A DNA stretch of 64,000 nt from Mytilisepta virgata (Eukaryota > Mollusca > Bivalvia > Mytilida > Mytilidae). The notes below the pieces were generated by a model. That model was not told the DNA's origin. It did not search any database and saw only the letters and a program-made list of their open reading frames with translations. The position numbers and the translations under genes were made by a program. This document shows, piece after piece, positions 12,781 through 24,261 of this stretch; position 1 is the stretch's first letter, and each line of letters begins with the position of its first letter. The stretch spans positions 4,648,755 through 4,712,754 of the forward strand of contig CM051512.1 in the NCBI GenBank assembly GCA_028015205.1, written 5' to 3'.

Positions 12781-15700
12781 TTACTTAAACCGTTTACTTT
12801 TTTTAATGTAAGCGTGTACAGCCAAGACTAATCTTTCATTCTTTTCTAAAGTAATATTTTCATTTCCATAAAGTATGTTCTGTATATTAAAGTTTACATC
12901 CAATTCTCTGAAAATTTCTACTAAATCGTTTCTAATATTTGTATAAGATGGACAATTCATGAAAAAATGAGTCGCACTTTCACATTGAAAGTCACAATTA
13001 GGACACTTGGAAGTATCTATTAAATGTTGATGAAAAAGATGCTGATTCAATCCGCTTGCTTCATTCCTTATTTGACAATAAATTATATTTTCCTTCCTAT
13101 CCCCAATATGGTAATAACTTCTAGTTTTCAACAACTCAGAATTAAGTTTCTTCTTAAAAGATTCTATAGATGGACTTAATTTCGTAGAGTCAGGGAGATC
13201 ATTCCAAAGGTGTATCGTACTTGGGAAAAAACTTTTATTATATGAAACAGTATTACAATGGGGAATTCGTAAATTAGTAACAGAGATAGGTTGCCTAAGG
13301 TCGTAATTATGAACATTTACAGTAAAAGGCTGAACAATATCATAAAGATAATCAGGAGCAAGTCCATTCAAAATTTTATAAAATAAAATTAACTTGTGTT
13401 TTTGACGCCTTTTGAAAAGTGGCTCCCAGCCTAGTTCTTCATACATTTTAGTTTTAGATGAATTTACCCTTAGACCAGTTATGATTCTCCCTGCCTCAAC
13501 TTGAACACTTTCCAAAAGGTTAGACTCAAAAATTGTACAATTATCCCAGACAACATCCGAATACTCAAGGACAGGACGAATAAAAGACATATATATCGTA
13601 ATCAAAACTTTACGATTTACTTGATATTTCAACATTCGTAAAATTTTCAACCTATCACACGCTTTATTATAAATTTTCATAATATAATCTTTCCATTTAC
13701 AATCACTTTGAAAGTCCAAACCAAGATGACAGTGTGTTTTTACATCTGTCACCACATTGTTAGGACTTCCAAAATAAATTGGAGGACAATCAATATTTTT
13801 TCGAGTAAATAAAACAGATTCAGTCTTATTGGGATTAAAGTTTACGGCCCAGCATTTTGACCAGTCTAATATATGAGAAAGATCCTGAGTTAATAAAGAT
13901 GATGACTGAATGTAATCAGCATCGTCTACAATCACAAACAAAGAAGTGTCATCTGCAAATAGTTTGATATTGCAAAAAAGATCTTCGGCTATATCATTAA
14001 TATAAATAAGAAAGAGAAAAGGACCTAAAACAGACCCTTGTGGAACCCCTGCGTCAATTTGATTCCATCCGGATGAATATCCATCAAGAACTACTTTTTG
14101 TTTACGATCACTAAGATAGTCACTTAACCAACTTACTAATGTATTATTAATACCAATTTTACGTAGTTTAAATAACAACCCTCTATGCCAGACTCGGTCG
14201 AAGGCTTTTGATATATCACAAAATACAAATCTTACGTCCCGCCCAATATCTAAATTACTAAGGATAGTATGATAAATTTCTAACAGCTGATTCACCGTAG
14301 AGTCTTTAGGTTGAAATCCTGCCTGATGTTTACTTAATAACCGATGTTCTTTGACGTAATTATACATATGTTTAACAATAATTTTTTCCATAACTTTACA
14401 TAATACACACGTCAGAGATATAGGACGAAAATTTGAAATATCCGATGTCGATCCCTTATTTTTAAATATGGGAGTAACATAGGAACATTTCCAAATATAT
14501 GGAAGTCTTCCACACTTTAAGGATTGGTTGAATAATAATGTAAGGGGGGAAATGAGAGACTGCGATATATTTTTTAATATAAACGGAGCTATGCCATCTG
14601 GACCAGAAGGCTTAGAACAGTTCAATATATCAAGCTGGTCTTTTACCTCCTGCTCGCTTATAATAAGTTCTGGACAAATATTACTTGGATCAATATTCAG
14701 ATTCGGAGGAAGTTCCGGCTCTTCCTCAATATGAGAAATCCCAGCAAAGAAATTATTGAATATATCACACTTATCCGTTGGATGAACTATTATCCGTCCC
14801 GCGTGTTTTAATGGGGGTATAACGTTATTACTTTTATTTAATCTGCAAACTGATTTTGCAATACGCCACCACTTACCCGGTGGTACTGTTTTATCAACCA
14901 ATTGTGACGTCAGTTTCAGCTTATATTCTGATTTAGCTAGTCTAACTAACCGTATCACTTCATTCCTCTGCTGTCTATATAGCGCCCAATGATCTGTATT
15001 ATTTGTACGTTTGGCTCGATAATGAAGGCGATCCCTTTTCCGAATAGCCCTCCTTATTGAACCATTCATAAATGGCTTGTCATTCGGTCTAATTGTTACT
15101 ATTTTAGTTGGAATATGTTTTGTACATGCTTCATTCAAGACTGTGACAAAATTGGAGTAATTCTCATTTACATTACTATTCATAAAGAGATTACTCCAAT
15201 CATGACTATTCAATACATTTTTAATGGATTGAAAATCAGCCTGATCATATTTCCTGATCAATCTTTTATAACACATCTGTTTACTTACTTTAACACTAAT
15301 CTCTGTAGTTACTACACAATGATCACTACAGAAATTTGGCATGACGTCAGTAGATACTACAAGATTAGGACGATTTGTTATAATTAAGTCGATACAAGTT
15401 GCAGAGGTTTCAGTGATACGAGTAGGTTCCTGAACAAGATTTGTCAAGTTAAGACGACTAAGAATATTGCTGAGCTGATTGTATTGATTCCCGATCATAT
15501 CAATATTAAGGTCTCCAGCTAGAAAAACTGGCACGTTCATATCTAAAATAGGTTGAATAGCTGCCTCGAATTTACGCCAAAATGAAACATCAGAGTGAGG
15601 GGGTCTATAAGCAACGCCAACAACTGCTTTCAAGCTGCCGGTATTAATTTCAGACCATAAAATTTCTAAGCCATCACAATTTCTGTCTTTTATTTCACAC

Positions 15701-16155
15701 ACATGAATATTAGGCTTTGCGTACATAACAACTCCGCCACCATACCTATTTCTGTCCTTCCGTAAAGGATCTTGAAAACCGTGAAGTTTTATGTCATGGT
15801 TTTTTATATCCTCACTCAGATGACTTTCAGAAATAAGTATAATGTCATTATTAGACATTTCTAACTCTATCAGGTCTATTTTTGGTAACAGACTGCACAC
15901 ATTGACATGTGAAATATTCAAATTACCTAAAGCAGCTTTCTGTTGATTGTTTGTATTGCATATATTCGGACCAGGATTACGCTCAATACCCGCTATGACT
16001 AATAAAAATTTCAGAACAATGAAATGAAAATGGATATTTTTTAGTAACCTAAACAATAGTCTAATACTGAACACAAACTGAATACTCGGCGACCAAATAG
16101 AATCGGTATACGTGTGTAAATTAGTCATATGTATCAAACACAAAATAGTTTTCAA
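12781..16155 (-). CDS. LINE ORF2: 2A-like leader, AP endonuclease, reverse transcriptase
   Basis: An 1124-aa protein that makes the nick and reverse-transcribes the element RNA at the target site. Residues about 25-55 are hydrophobic, and GIERNPGP at 56-63 is a 2A-like motif. The apurinic endonuclease-like domain (about 78-290) shows N85, E110 in SESHL, D215/N217 in GDLN, D256 in CIDLIIT and the SDH triad at 277-279. The RT domain (about 550-800) shows RPISL, D647/D653 around KAFDRVWH, GVPQGSVLGP (703-712) and the catalytic FADD (733-736). A C-x2-C-x8-H-x4-C motif (C1051, C1054, H1063, C1068) lies near the C terminus. No stop or frameshift is seen. The clade within the Jockey/CR1/L2 group is not settled. 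A 68-aa plus-strand frame inside it is a shadow. Confidence 0.93.
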   Translation of the reverse strand: MKTILCLIHMTNLHTYTDSIWSPSIQFVFSIRLLFRLLKNIHFHFIVLKFLLVIAGIERNPGPNICNTNNQQKAALGNLNISHVNVCSLLPKIDLIELEMSNNDIILISESHLSEDIKNHDIKLHGFQDPLRKDRNRYGGGVVMYAKPNIHVCEIKDRNCDGLEILWSEINTGSLKAVVGVAYRPPHSDVSFWRKFEAAIQPILDMNVPVFLAGDLNIDMIGNQYNQLSNILSRLNLTNLVQEPTRITETSATCIDLIITNRPNLVVSTDVMPNFCSDHCVVTTEISVKVSKQMCYKRLIRKYDQADFQSIKNVLNSHDWSNLFMNSNVNENYSNFVTVLNEACTKHIPTKIVTIRPNDKPFMNGSIRRAIRKRDRLHYRAKRTNNTDHWALYRQQRNEVIRLVRLAKSEYKLKLTSQLVDKTVPPGKWWRIAKSVCRLNKSNNVIPPLKHAGRIIVHPTDKCDIFNNFFAGISHIEEEPELPPNLNIDPSNICPELIISEQEVKDQLDILNCSKPSGPDGIAPFILKNISQSLISPLTLLFNQSLKCGRLPYIWKCSYVTPIFKNKGSTSDISNFRPISLTCVLCKVMEKIIVKHMYNYVKEHRLLSKHQAGFQPKDSTVNQLLEIYHTILSNLDIGRDVRFVFCDISKAFDRVWHRGLLFKLRKIGINNTLVSWLSDYLSDRKQKVVLDGYSSGWNQIDAGVPQGSVLGPFLFLIYINDIAEDLFCNIKLFADDTSLFVIVDDADYIQSSSLLTQDLSHILDWSKCWAVNFNPNKTESVLFTRKNIDCPPIYFGSPNNVVTDVKTHCHLGLDFQSDCKWKDYIMKIYNKACDRLKILRMLKYQVNRKVLITIYMSFIRPVLEYSDVVWDNCTIFESNLLESVQVEAGRIITGLRVNSSKTKMYEELGWEPLFKRRQKHKLILFYKILNGLAPDYLYDIVQPFTVNVHNYDLRQPISVTNLRIPHCNTVSYNKSFFPSTIHLWNDLPDSTKLSPSIESFKKKLNSELLKTRSYYHIGDRKENIIYCQIRNEASGLNQHLFHQHLIDTSKCPNCDFQCESATHFFMNCPSYTNIRNDLVEIFRELDVNFNIQNILYGNENITLEKNERLVLAVHAYIKKSKRFK
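15967..15990 (-). other. 2A-like ribosome-skipping motif in ORF2
   Basis: These eight codons encode GIERNPGP, matching the 2A core (ExNPG|P) preceded by a hydrophobic stretch ending LLVIA. In known 2A sequences the Gly-Pro bond is not formed during translation. Here that would release a 62-residue leader and start the enzyme at Pro63. Activity is inferred from sequence only. Gly replaces the more usual Asp at the first position. Confidence 0.75.
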
Positions 16156-16606
16156 TATTCATACTGGTCGCCAAAATGGTGCATGTATAATTCAATATCA
16201 ATAAGTTTGTTGACAATAGAAACAATACGTAAAGTTCAAAGAAATGTAACATGTAAACATATTTACAGTAAGCATTTAAATGCGTCATTAAATGTATAAC
16301 ATTGGAAAACATACACATTCATAAGACAAGGGATACTCAGTCATTATCAAATTATATCTTTTGGTTTCATTAAAGTTATTTACTGGTATTCTAAGTTATT
16401 ACTTTCACAATTAGATAACAGTTTATTGTGATATTACTAGTATAAGATGTGATCATTACTAGCGAGCATCAGTAAACCATGAAAAATAACCAAAGGATCC
16501 TAATTTCAAAATGAATAAAGAATTCTGGGAACAAAAAATAGTAATCAGACAAGTAGTGTATTTGGACATGTTAACGCTAAGTCAGCAACATATGAAACGT
16601 TATACA

Positions 16607-16608
<2 letters not shown>

Positions 16609-16634
<26 letters not shown>
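16609..16634. repeat. Poly-T (poly-A on LINE strand) just after ORF1 stop
   Basis: About 25 uninterrupted T on the plus strand, so on the element strand the ORF1 TAA stop runs straight into an A tract. The 477-nt spacer up to ORF2 follows. It may be an expanded A-rich linker or the scar of a separate poly-A tail. Confidence 0.8.
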
Positions 16635-16638
<4 letters not shown>

Positions 16639-17703
16639 GTTTCCAGACTGTACAACAATTTCACTGGATAAGATTTCAATTTTCTCATGTTCATCAGTAT
16701 CTTTCACCCCTGGCGGAATCGAATGCACCTGGACATCAGACTGGATCACATTTAGTATAGGCTGTGACTTAGCAGGTGACTTCTTAGCCACAGCAGCGTA
16801 AGATTCTTTTTTCAACTGTTTGTCTCCAATCGAGTCCGCTCTGTTGTAATGGGTATCGGAATCATCAGGCGAAATAGAGTTTGGAGAATCAGGTAAATGA
16901 CCTTCCCGAGTACACTTCTTGACAGAGCCATCAAGAAGCTTAACGAATATGTTCCCATCGAAAGTCCAAGTATCAGAAATCGCCTTACGAGATTTCAGCT
17001 GGCGTGCTTTATAAAATAAATTTGATCTGCCTTTAGACAAGGATTCATTTATGTACAGGCCCTTTCTCAAAAACTTTCTGTTTGTATAGATATGTTCTTT
17101 CAGACGATAGTTTATAAAGCGTACAGCTATGGGTCTATCAACATTTGGCTTTTTAGGCCCCAAACGATGGGATCGATCAATTTCATACTCGTTTATATCA
17201 ATACCGAGTTCATCATGAAGAAAGTCACAAATCAAGTGATCGGTATTTTCTGAATTCGATTCGGGAATACCAGTGATTCTTATACTACTACGCCTAGTAT
17301 ATTGCTCTAAATCATCTGTTCTATCATTAGCTTCACACAATTTAACATTAAGATGGTCTAATTGATCTTGTATGGGTTGAGCAACATCTGGAAACTGACC
17401 ATTAAGTGAAGGCTTTAAAAGATCTAATATTTTAGACTTTACAGCAGGAATACCAACAAGTGCTGTAACAAAGCGATCAACGGTTTCAGCATTAGTTAGA
17501 GCACCTAGAGCACCTAGCACAGCATCAAGTATAAGTTCGGCATCCTCATTGATATCAGAAGTTTCGCTTGACAAAACTCGTTTTCTCTGTTGGGACGTTA
17601 ATGATGACAAGGTAGAAGAAACATTTGAGGTGTCAGTTTTTTGTTGCTTTGCAGCTTTTTGTGTTCTACTTCCTCTGTTATTGCTGTAATATTTTCTAAC
17701 CAT
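16633..17703 (-). CDS. LINE ORF1: RNA-binding/chaperone-type protein
   Basis: A 356-aa basic protein, thought to coat the element RNA. The N terminus (1-55) is Ser/Thr/Lys-rich and disordered. A helical, probably coiled-coil segment (about 110-140, ending DDLEQYTRRSSIRITGIPE) leads into an RRM-like fold with DRSHRLGPKK and RPIAVRFINY. This is the common arrangement of LINE ORF1 proteins in molluscs and echinoderms. The C-terminal 80 residues are low complexity. The stop directly abuts a poly-A tract. The start is the first Met of the frame. Family assignment rests on the RRSSIRI...IPE and HRLGPK motifs. Confidence 0.85.
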
Positions 17704-20618
17704 GTTTGTTTATATACACAATGAGTTCGAAGATCAAAGTTCAAAAGGTATAACTCTTTTGGTCGCACTCAACATTTAACGGTCAGTGAGTAAATGACAA
17801 CTGTTCAACATGGGTGATTTAAATGCGAATATTTAAATGTGTAGCAAAGGTTATACTCACAGTCATTGACAGAATATTGCCGAACTTAAATGCATTAATC
17901 CACTAATCGTTACACAAAACTAATGCACCATTTTGAAGCCAAACACATTACAAATTACTTTGATAACACATAAGTCAATAGACATCCAATAAGAAGTAAG
18001 ACTGAGTTTTCCCTGGACGAAATTTTACACATCCATTGTCGTTAGCCTCGTTCGTAAAACTACAATCCTAACTGGTTCCAGTACATCATTTAAATAAAGA
18101 CACTGATGGCCGGAAACCAGATTACACTTGTGACTAATTGTAGCCGTAAAAATATTTATGAAACGGAACTATTTTTTGTTGCTCGTTGTTTTTTTATTTT
18201 GCCACCGACTCTTGTGTACCGGTTTTTTATTCTATCCCTGTTCAAAGTACTATACCGTTATATGGTTTTAATATAGATGCTTGTTTTAAAGACATTTGTA
18301 ATTGTTTGATAGAATGATTTATTTGTTGGGGTCTTAAGTCAATTTCCTCGCATTTGACTTTGACTGAATGTGTCTTTATTGCCGGAGAACCTGGAAAGAA
18401 AACCCGATTAACGGAAGGAAAACTGACAATCCTTGTCAATTACGATCGGAATCGAATGCACCTCGCCAAGTTCTATATTCGAACTCAGGAACTCTCTGTT
18501 GAAAGGCTCATGATTATAATTAGTTAGAGAAGCTACTGGTATAAAGACACGGTTTCTATTTAACCAAAAGCCCCAAACAGATATTTATAGTATAACTAAT
18601 CGCTGAATTCAATGCAAATACTAGAAACGCGTGATAGAACTACGCATCAGCGCACGACTTATCTACTGCTGTAGTTCAGTCACAAGTTGTTAATATCTGG
18701 TATTTGAATTCAGCGAGTAGTTATACTTTTATCACATTGCACAGAATCTAGAATTTTATCACAAATAAATTGAAATAAATCGGGCTTTGTCTTTTGATAT
18801 CATTCCGCGACAATTGTGACGTCACTATTAGAGTGAAATACCGGTTGTTCTTTCACATGTGATTTACCAGATTTTCTTTCACTTGGATACTACGGTAAAT
18901 CACTGATTACAATGTAATAAATGTATATACATGTGTCTCCTTAGAACCTCCTTCTCCGGTAAATTTGTAAAAATAGTTTGAATATATAAAGTACTGAAGA
19001 GTTCCGTGTGCTTTATAATAATGATCTGACAAGCAAACCATGCACATGCCTTAATCTTCATTGAATTTCTAGATAGTCTAAAATACTTTGTTTGCTCTCA
19101 TAAACGCTTGCAAAGTCAGCTGTTACCTTAGGTATATAATAAAATTTCTATCAATATCCTCCAATATTTTAAACTGAAATTCCATAAATTGATCAACAAA
19201 CGCCATAGGGCATCTCGGCTTTGATTAAACAGAATTTCTTCACTAATAGCGCAGAAATAAACCTGACAGGTGATTAATTAAAGGGATTCACCTATTCCTT
19301 CCAAGTGGCGGAATAATCTCTACCGGAAGTCGATATATTGGAGAAAGTCATAATACTACTTGATAAATCTAGATCAATTTCTATCGTCAGAAATCATATC
19401 TCTTGATGTGAGGAATTTCATCTATGAATTCATTATCTAAAGTTGTTTTGTAGATGACACACTTTTTTGTTTGTCTGACATTTAATCAAAAAAGCCCCTT
19501 ATGTCATCATGCCTTATTGATTCTCAATACTAGAATTATAAAAAAAAAATTCACTACCAGACGTGGATTTAGGAGCAATATCAAAAACAAATGTTTGATA
19601 TATCATAAAAGATCAAATACAGTTTATACTCCTAACTTGAAAAGTCCGTAATTGAGGTTTTCATTACACATTATTGAAACATAAATTTTTGATTTTCCAT
19701 CTTGGAATATTCTATTTTTAAGAAGTAAGCAAGATGAATCCTGTTCATGATGCTGAGATCCTTAATCTTCCGACGGTCAACGGCAGATTTCTTTTTTTTT
19801 TGCGGCTGTCTCAAGTCCGTTGTTGTCTTATCTAATTGTCTGTTTTGTTATGTTTGGTATTAGATTGTCTTTATCAGATAATTATTTCGAACAGATCTGT
19901 TAACTCTATTTTGGGAGGACAGTAATAGCTTACCGTTCAGTCCGAGTTCTACTCGATGTTGAAGGCTGAATGGTTCCCTCATTGTGTGATTTTTTGGTGT
20001 CTGCTTATTTTGGGTTTTTTTGTCTCATGGGCATTTATTTATCCCATATCCACTTTGAACTGCTCTGATTGTAAGGCAGTCATATGACATGCATGAGAAG
20101 GTGACACTCGCTTGTGAGTAAGTGGAATAGCAAGGATCTCTAACCTGTTAATAAGCGTGATGCACGACTTCTCGTTCACAAGAAATCGCACATATATACA
20201 ATGACCTGACAATCCTTTCCTCGTGCAGGAGGATCCTCCAAATCAGCCACCCGAGGAACTCGCGTTGGACTGAACGTTGGGACTCCATGATCCCTCACAT
20301 CTACGTAGCTAGCAGCATTCGAAATGATCTCATTATCGCGTTGAGTAGCAAACTTTGAATCGATCAATCTAGTGGGTTCAGATTTCTATTGATATATACG
20401 ATTCTACTCTTTCTCTTGTCAGTTCCGTTTTGATGGAAATGAAAATAATTACCCTGTGTTTAATCAGAAGTTATAAAGCTGAAATTTATAAATTTGAAAT
20501 TGATTGAACAATAAATCATAAACAAATGGCAATCTATCGGGAAGGCAGCGTTGATATAAAAGGAAATATCGAATTGTTTTACTGCATTCTGTAATTTAAC
20601 CATACTCTGTTGAATTTG
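17704..20618. other. Gene-free stretch, possibly LINE 5' UTR at its left edge
   Basis: The first few hundred bases may belong to the LINE's 5' UTR. Further right I see AT-rich DNA without domains. An open frame at 20176-20367 (minus, 63 aa) has unusually even codon content and could be an exon, but I cannot place it. Confidence 0.4.
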
Positions 20619-22017
20619 TGATACGATTTTGACAGTTACTTATACGGACATGTTATACGATTTTGACAGTTACTTATTCGGACGTTCGATACGATTTTGA
20701 CAGTTACCTATATGGACATGTTATACGATTTTGACAGTTACTTATACGGACGTGCGATTCGATTTTGACAGTTACTTGTACGGACGTGTGATACGATTTT
20801 GACAGATACTTATACGGACGTGAGATACGATTTTGACAGTTACTTATACGGACGTGCGATTCGATTTTGACAGTTACTTATATGGACATGTTATACGATT
20901 TTGACAGTTACTTATTCGGACGTTCGATACGATTTTGACAGTTACCTATATGGACATGTTATACGATTTTGACAGTTACTTATACGGACGTGCGATTCGA
21001 TTTTGACAGTTACTTGTACGGACGTGTGATACGATTTTGACAGATACTTATACGGACGTGAGATACGATTTTGACAGTTTTTTATACGGTCGTGAGATAC
21101 GATTTTGACAGTTACTTATACGGACATGTGATACGATTTTGACAGTTACTTATACGGACGTGAGATACGATTTTGACAGTTACTTATTCGGACATGTGAT
21201 ACGATTGTGACAGTTACTTATACGGACATGTGATACGATTTTGACAGTTACTTATTCGGACATGTGATACGATTGTGACAGTTACTTATACGGACATCAT
21301 GTGATACGATTTTGACAGTTACCTTTACTGACGTGTGATACGATTTTGACAGTTACTTGTAAGGACGTGTGATACGATTTTGACAGATACTTATACGGAC
21401 GTCATACACGATTTTGACAGTTATTTATATGGTCGTGAGATACGATTTTGACAGTTACTTGTACAGACGTGTGATATGATTTTGACAGATAATTATACGG
21501 ACGTGAGATATGATTTTGACAGTTATTTATACGGTCGTGAGATATGATTTTGACAATTACTTATACGACGTGAGATACGATTTTGACAGTTACTTATACG
21601 GACGTGAGATACGATTTTGACAATTACTTATACGGACGTGAGATACGATTTTGACAGTTACTTATACGGAAGTGAGATACGATTTTGACAGTTACTTATA
21701 CAGTGGTGAGATACGATTTTGACAGTTACTTATACGGACTTGAGTTACGATTTTGACAGATTCTTATACGGACGTGAGATACGATTTTGACAGTTATTTA
21801 TATGGTCGTGAGATACGATTTTGACAGTTACTTATACCGTGGTGAGATACGATTTTGACAGTTACTTATACGGACGTGAGATACGATTTTGACAGTTACT
21901 TATACCGTTGTGAGATACGATTTTAACAGTTACTTATACGGACGTGAGATACGATTTTGACAGTTACTTATACGGACGTGAGTTACGATTTTGACATTTA
22001 CTTATACGGACGTGAGA
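20619..22017. repeat. 34-bp minisatellite, ~41 copies, with higher-order repeat
   Basis: The monomer reads GATACGATTTTGACAGTTAC followed by TTATACGGACGTGA (34 bp) and is repeated over about 1.4 kb. Variant monomers recur in the same order in the left third: the TTATTCGGACGTTCG variant at 20674 returns at 20912, exactly 238 bp (7 x 34) later. The right two thirds are more homogeneous. Adjacent repeats abut without spacers. Confidence 0.95.
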
Positions 22018-23074
22018 AAAATAAACTAGGATGCCAAATGTGTTACATAAAATTTGAATTTCTAGATTACCATTCATCATGTTATAAGCAGGCGAACCTA
22101 ATCAAGATACCAGAGATTTGCCTGCAGAAGATTTAACAGGGGTTGAAAATAGCACTAGCCCTGGACTGGTTTTTCTTTTTATCGGCGGGCTTTTATATTT
22201 CGTGATAGTGAAATCGAAACGAGATGCTAAATTTATATATCGTGCCTACGATTTACGATTTCAGACTCGAATAGAGATGCCGGTAATTTTGCGTAACCGT
22301 TCTTGGATAGTACTCTATCTGTCAGTATATTCTCAGTATTGAAAAGTCCTGGGCTAGTGAATGTGTCCATAAAATTTTAACCACCGAGTTTAAATCCTAC
22401 TTTTACGCCGCTGCAAAAGTCAAACATAAATCCTGTTGGAGATATATATACAAAATATGTACATTGTCCGAAAATATAAAGTTTATTTGTACGAGCCTTT
22501 CAAACGGGTAGAAATGAGAGGTTTACCTAGAGAATATGTAAAGAGACGATGAAGCCAAGCTAGATCCAATTCTAATGTAAAAAGTGAGTTGAAGCAAAAT
22601 GAATTGAATAACCTGAATAAGCAAATCAATTTGTTTATTCAAATAGGTTGTCGTTTAAAGGATTCTGAAAACATAAACCACGTGATTCTTTACCGGCGCT
22701 TCGAATCCATGGCTCCAGTTGCACATTCCTACCACTTTATGGCATTTGGCATTGTGGTCTTGTTACGTGGTACGGAGTTATCTAATGTTTAGATTTTGAA
22801 TTAAGCAACCCAAACTTTAATAAGTGAAATAACGACAAAGAATAACAATCATTGGAAATTGTCCTATTTTTTTTATAAATGAATGGAAAATTAATTGACT
22901 TATCTAACCATTTATTTCTTGTTTTTTTTCATTATTTTTATTCATTTTATTTTTGGAAAATTGATGTTCCAATAATGAACTTGATACATGTAGTTATGAA
23001 GGTTAATTTTGTGACGAAAATGCTTTTGTATTAGTGTTAGTTTCATCATTTCCCCGACGTATGATATATTTATA
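22018..23074. other. Gene-free stretch
   Basis: No gene, splice-bounded frame or repeat structure recognised. Frames at 22118-22342 and 22589-22792 lack domains. Confidence 0.4.
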
Positions 23075-23402
23075 GTGGTTAAGTAGCACATCGGATTAGA
23101 CTACGAAGCCAATGGTTAATGGTTCGATTCCCGTTCGGGATGGAAAATTTTCGGATCAAATTTGCGACGCCTTATCCACACAATTTGCGAAGATTGTCTT
23201 GCAAGTCCGTCGGATGGGGACGTAAAATGGCTGCTACGTGTAAAGGTAGAGCAATACCCTTAGCACGTTAAAGACTCCCCTGTAGATCCGAAAAAGGAAT
23301 AGGCGAAAATGCCGCTACCATGGCCACTTTCGCACCCGCCATGTGGAGAGGGATTAGCATAAGTTGATATAACTTGTTTCCCAATCCACTATAAATAAAT
23401 AA
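23075..23402 (+). mobile_element. tRNA-derived SINE, family 3
   Basis: An A-box-like stretch (GTGGTTAAGTAGCACATCGG) and a perfect B box GGTTCGATTCCC (23120-23131) are followed by a GC-richer body (TTAGCACGTTAAAGACTCCC). The end is AT-rich with a short (AAAT)n tail at 23391-23402. Its body differs from the other SINE families here. Confidence 0.75.
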
Positions 23403-24261
23403 GTTTACACTATGATCGGCTTAATACAAAATTGAATTTTTAGAAAATTTGCAAAAATTCATACAGATGTTCAGAATTATCATATATCATAAAAAATATT
23501 ATTTTAAGCCATCGCCTTTTCGATCTAAAATATTTAAGCGAACAACTGCTTGCATGAGTTCGCATACATAATAATACTGAGTAAACGGGTGTAAATCTTT
23601 GTATAGTATACATGTAAATTAGTACAACCAATCAAAACCATGGTATAATATCCAGTGTTATTATTAGATTGGTTTTTAAACATTTTATTTCAGATTAAAG
23701 CATAACAATTTAACATTAAAGGAGAAATATCGTTTATCAAAATATTACAAAAATTAAGCCAACTTACCCGCTTTCCACGTTACTCTATAATCAAACATTC
23801 AGTATAGGTTTGCACAAATAATCAGACATTTGAAGATGGATTAAATCTCAGATAATTGACCAATATTAATTTAAAATAAATTTCCCTAATCAATAATTGT
23901 TGAATTGAATTTTTCGTTGCAGTATAGTCCTACTTGCTGTTGATGAGTTTAGTCTGATGATTGACAATTTAAGAACCAATTTGAAATGTATACATCCGGT
24001 CTGAACGTTCGGAATACTATTGATTTTACCATTGAGTTATGTATTAACAGGCACCAATTCAGAAGACTCAAAACAAATCATGTTAACCAGAGAGGATTAA
24101 TAAGTTACCTATCGATCTATTCCTATGATACTTCTTAACTTTGTGAAATATAAAGAAATGTATAGGTTTCCGGGATATAATTCAAATGGAAGCTGGAATC
24201 ATTAGCTATTTTCACACGCGTTTCTTTGAACTTCTGACGATAAGTTATTGTTGTAATCTAT
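23403..24261. other. Gene-free AT-rich stretch
   Basis: No feature recognised. Confidence 0.4.

Larger units (their letters stand above)
12220..17703 (-). mobile_element. CR1/L2-like non-LTR retrotransposon, near full length
   Basis: A two-ORF LINE reads on the minus strand as ORF1 (17703-16633), a 477-nt spacer, ORF2 (16155-12781) and an AT-rich 3' UTR of about 550 nt. The 3' UTR has an AATAAA at 12244-12239, close to the likely 3' end. Both ORFs are open over their whole length, which suggests a young or recently active copy. The 5' UTR probably extends beyond 17703, but its limit is not visible and I could not identify target-site duplications. Exact ends are approximate. Confidence 0.85.

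Noticed and set aside
20176..20367. Possible exon on the minus strand (63 aa)
   Set aside because: The codon content is fairly even, but no homology, partner exon or convincing splice site could be named.
20619..22017. CRISPR-like array or arrayed bacterial promoters (TTGACA)
   Set aside because: The 34-bp units abut with no unique spacers, and the context is eukaryotic. TTGACA is simply part of the monomer.
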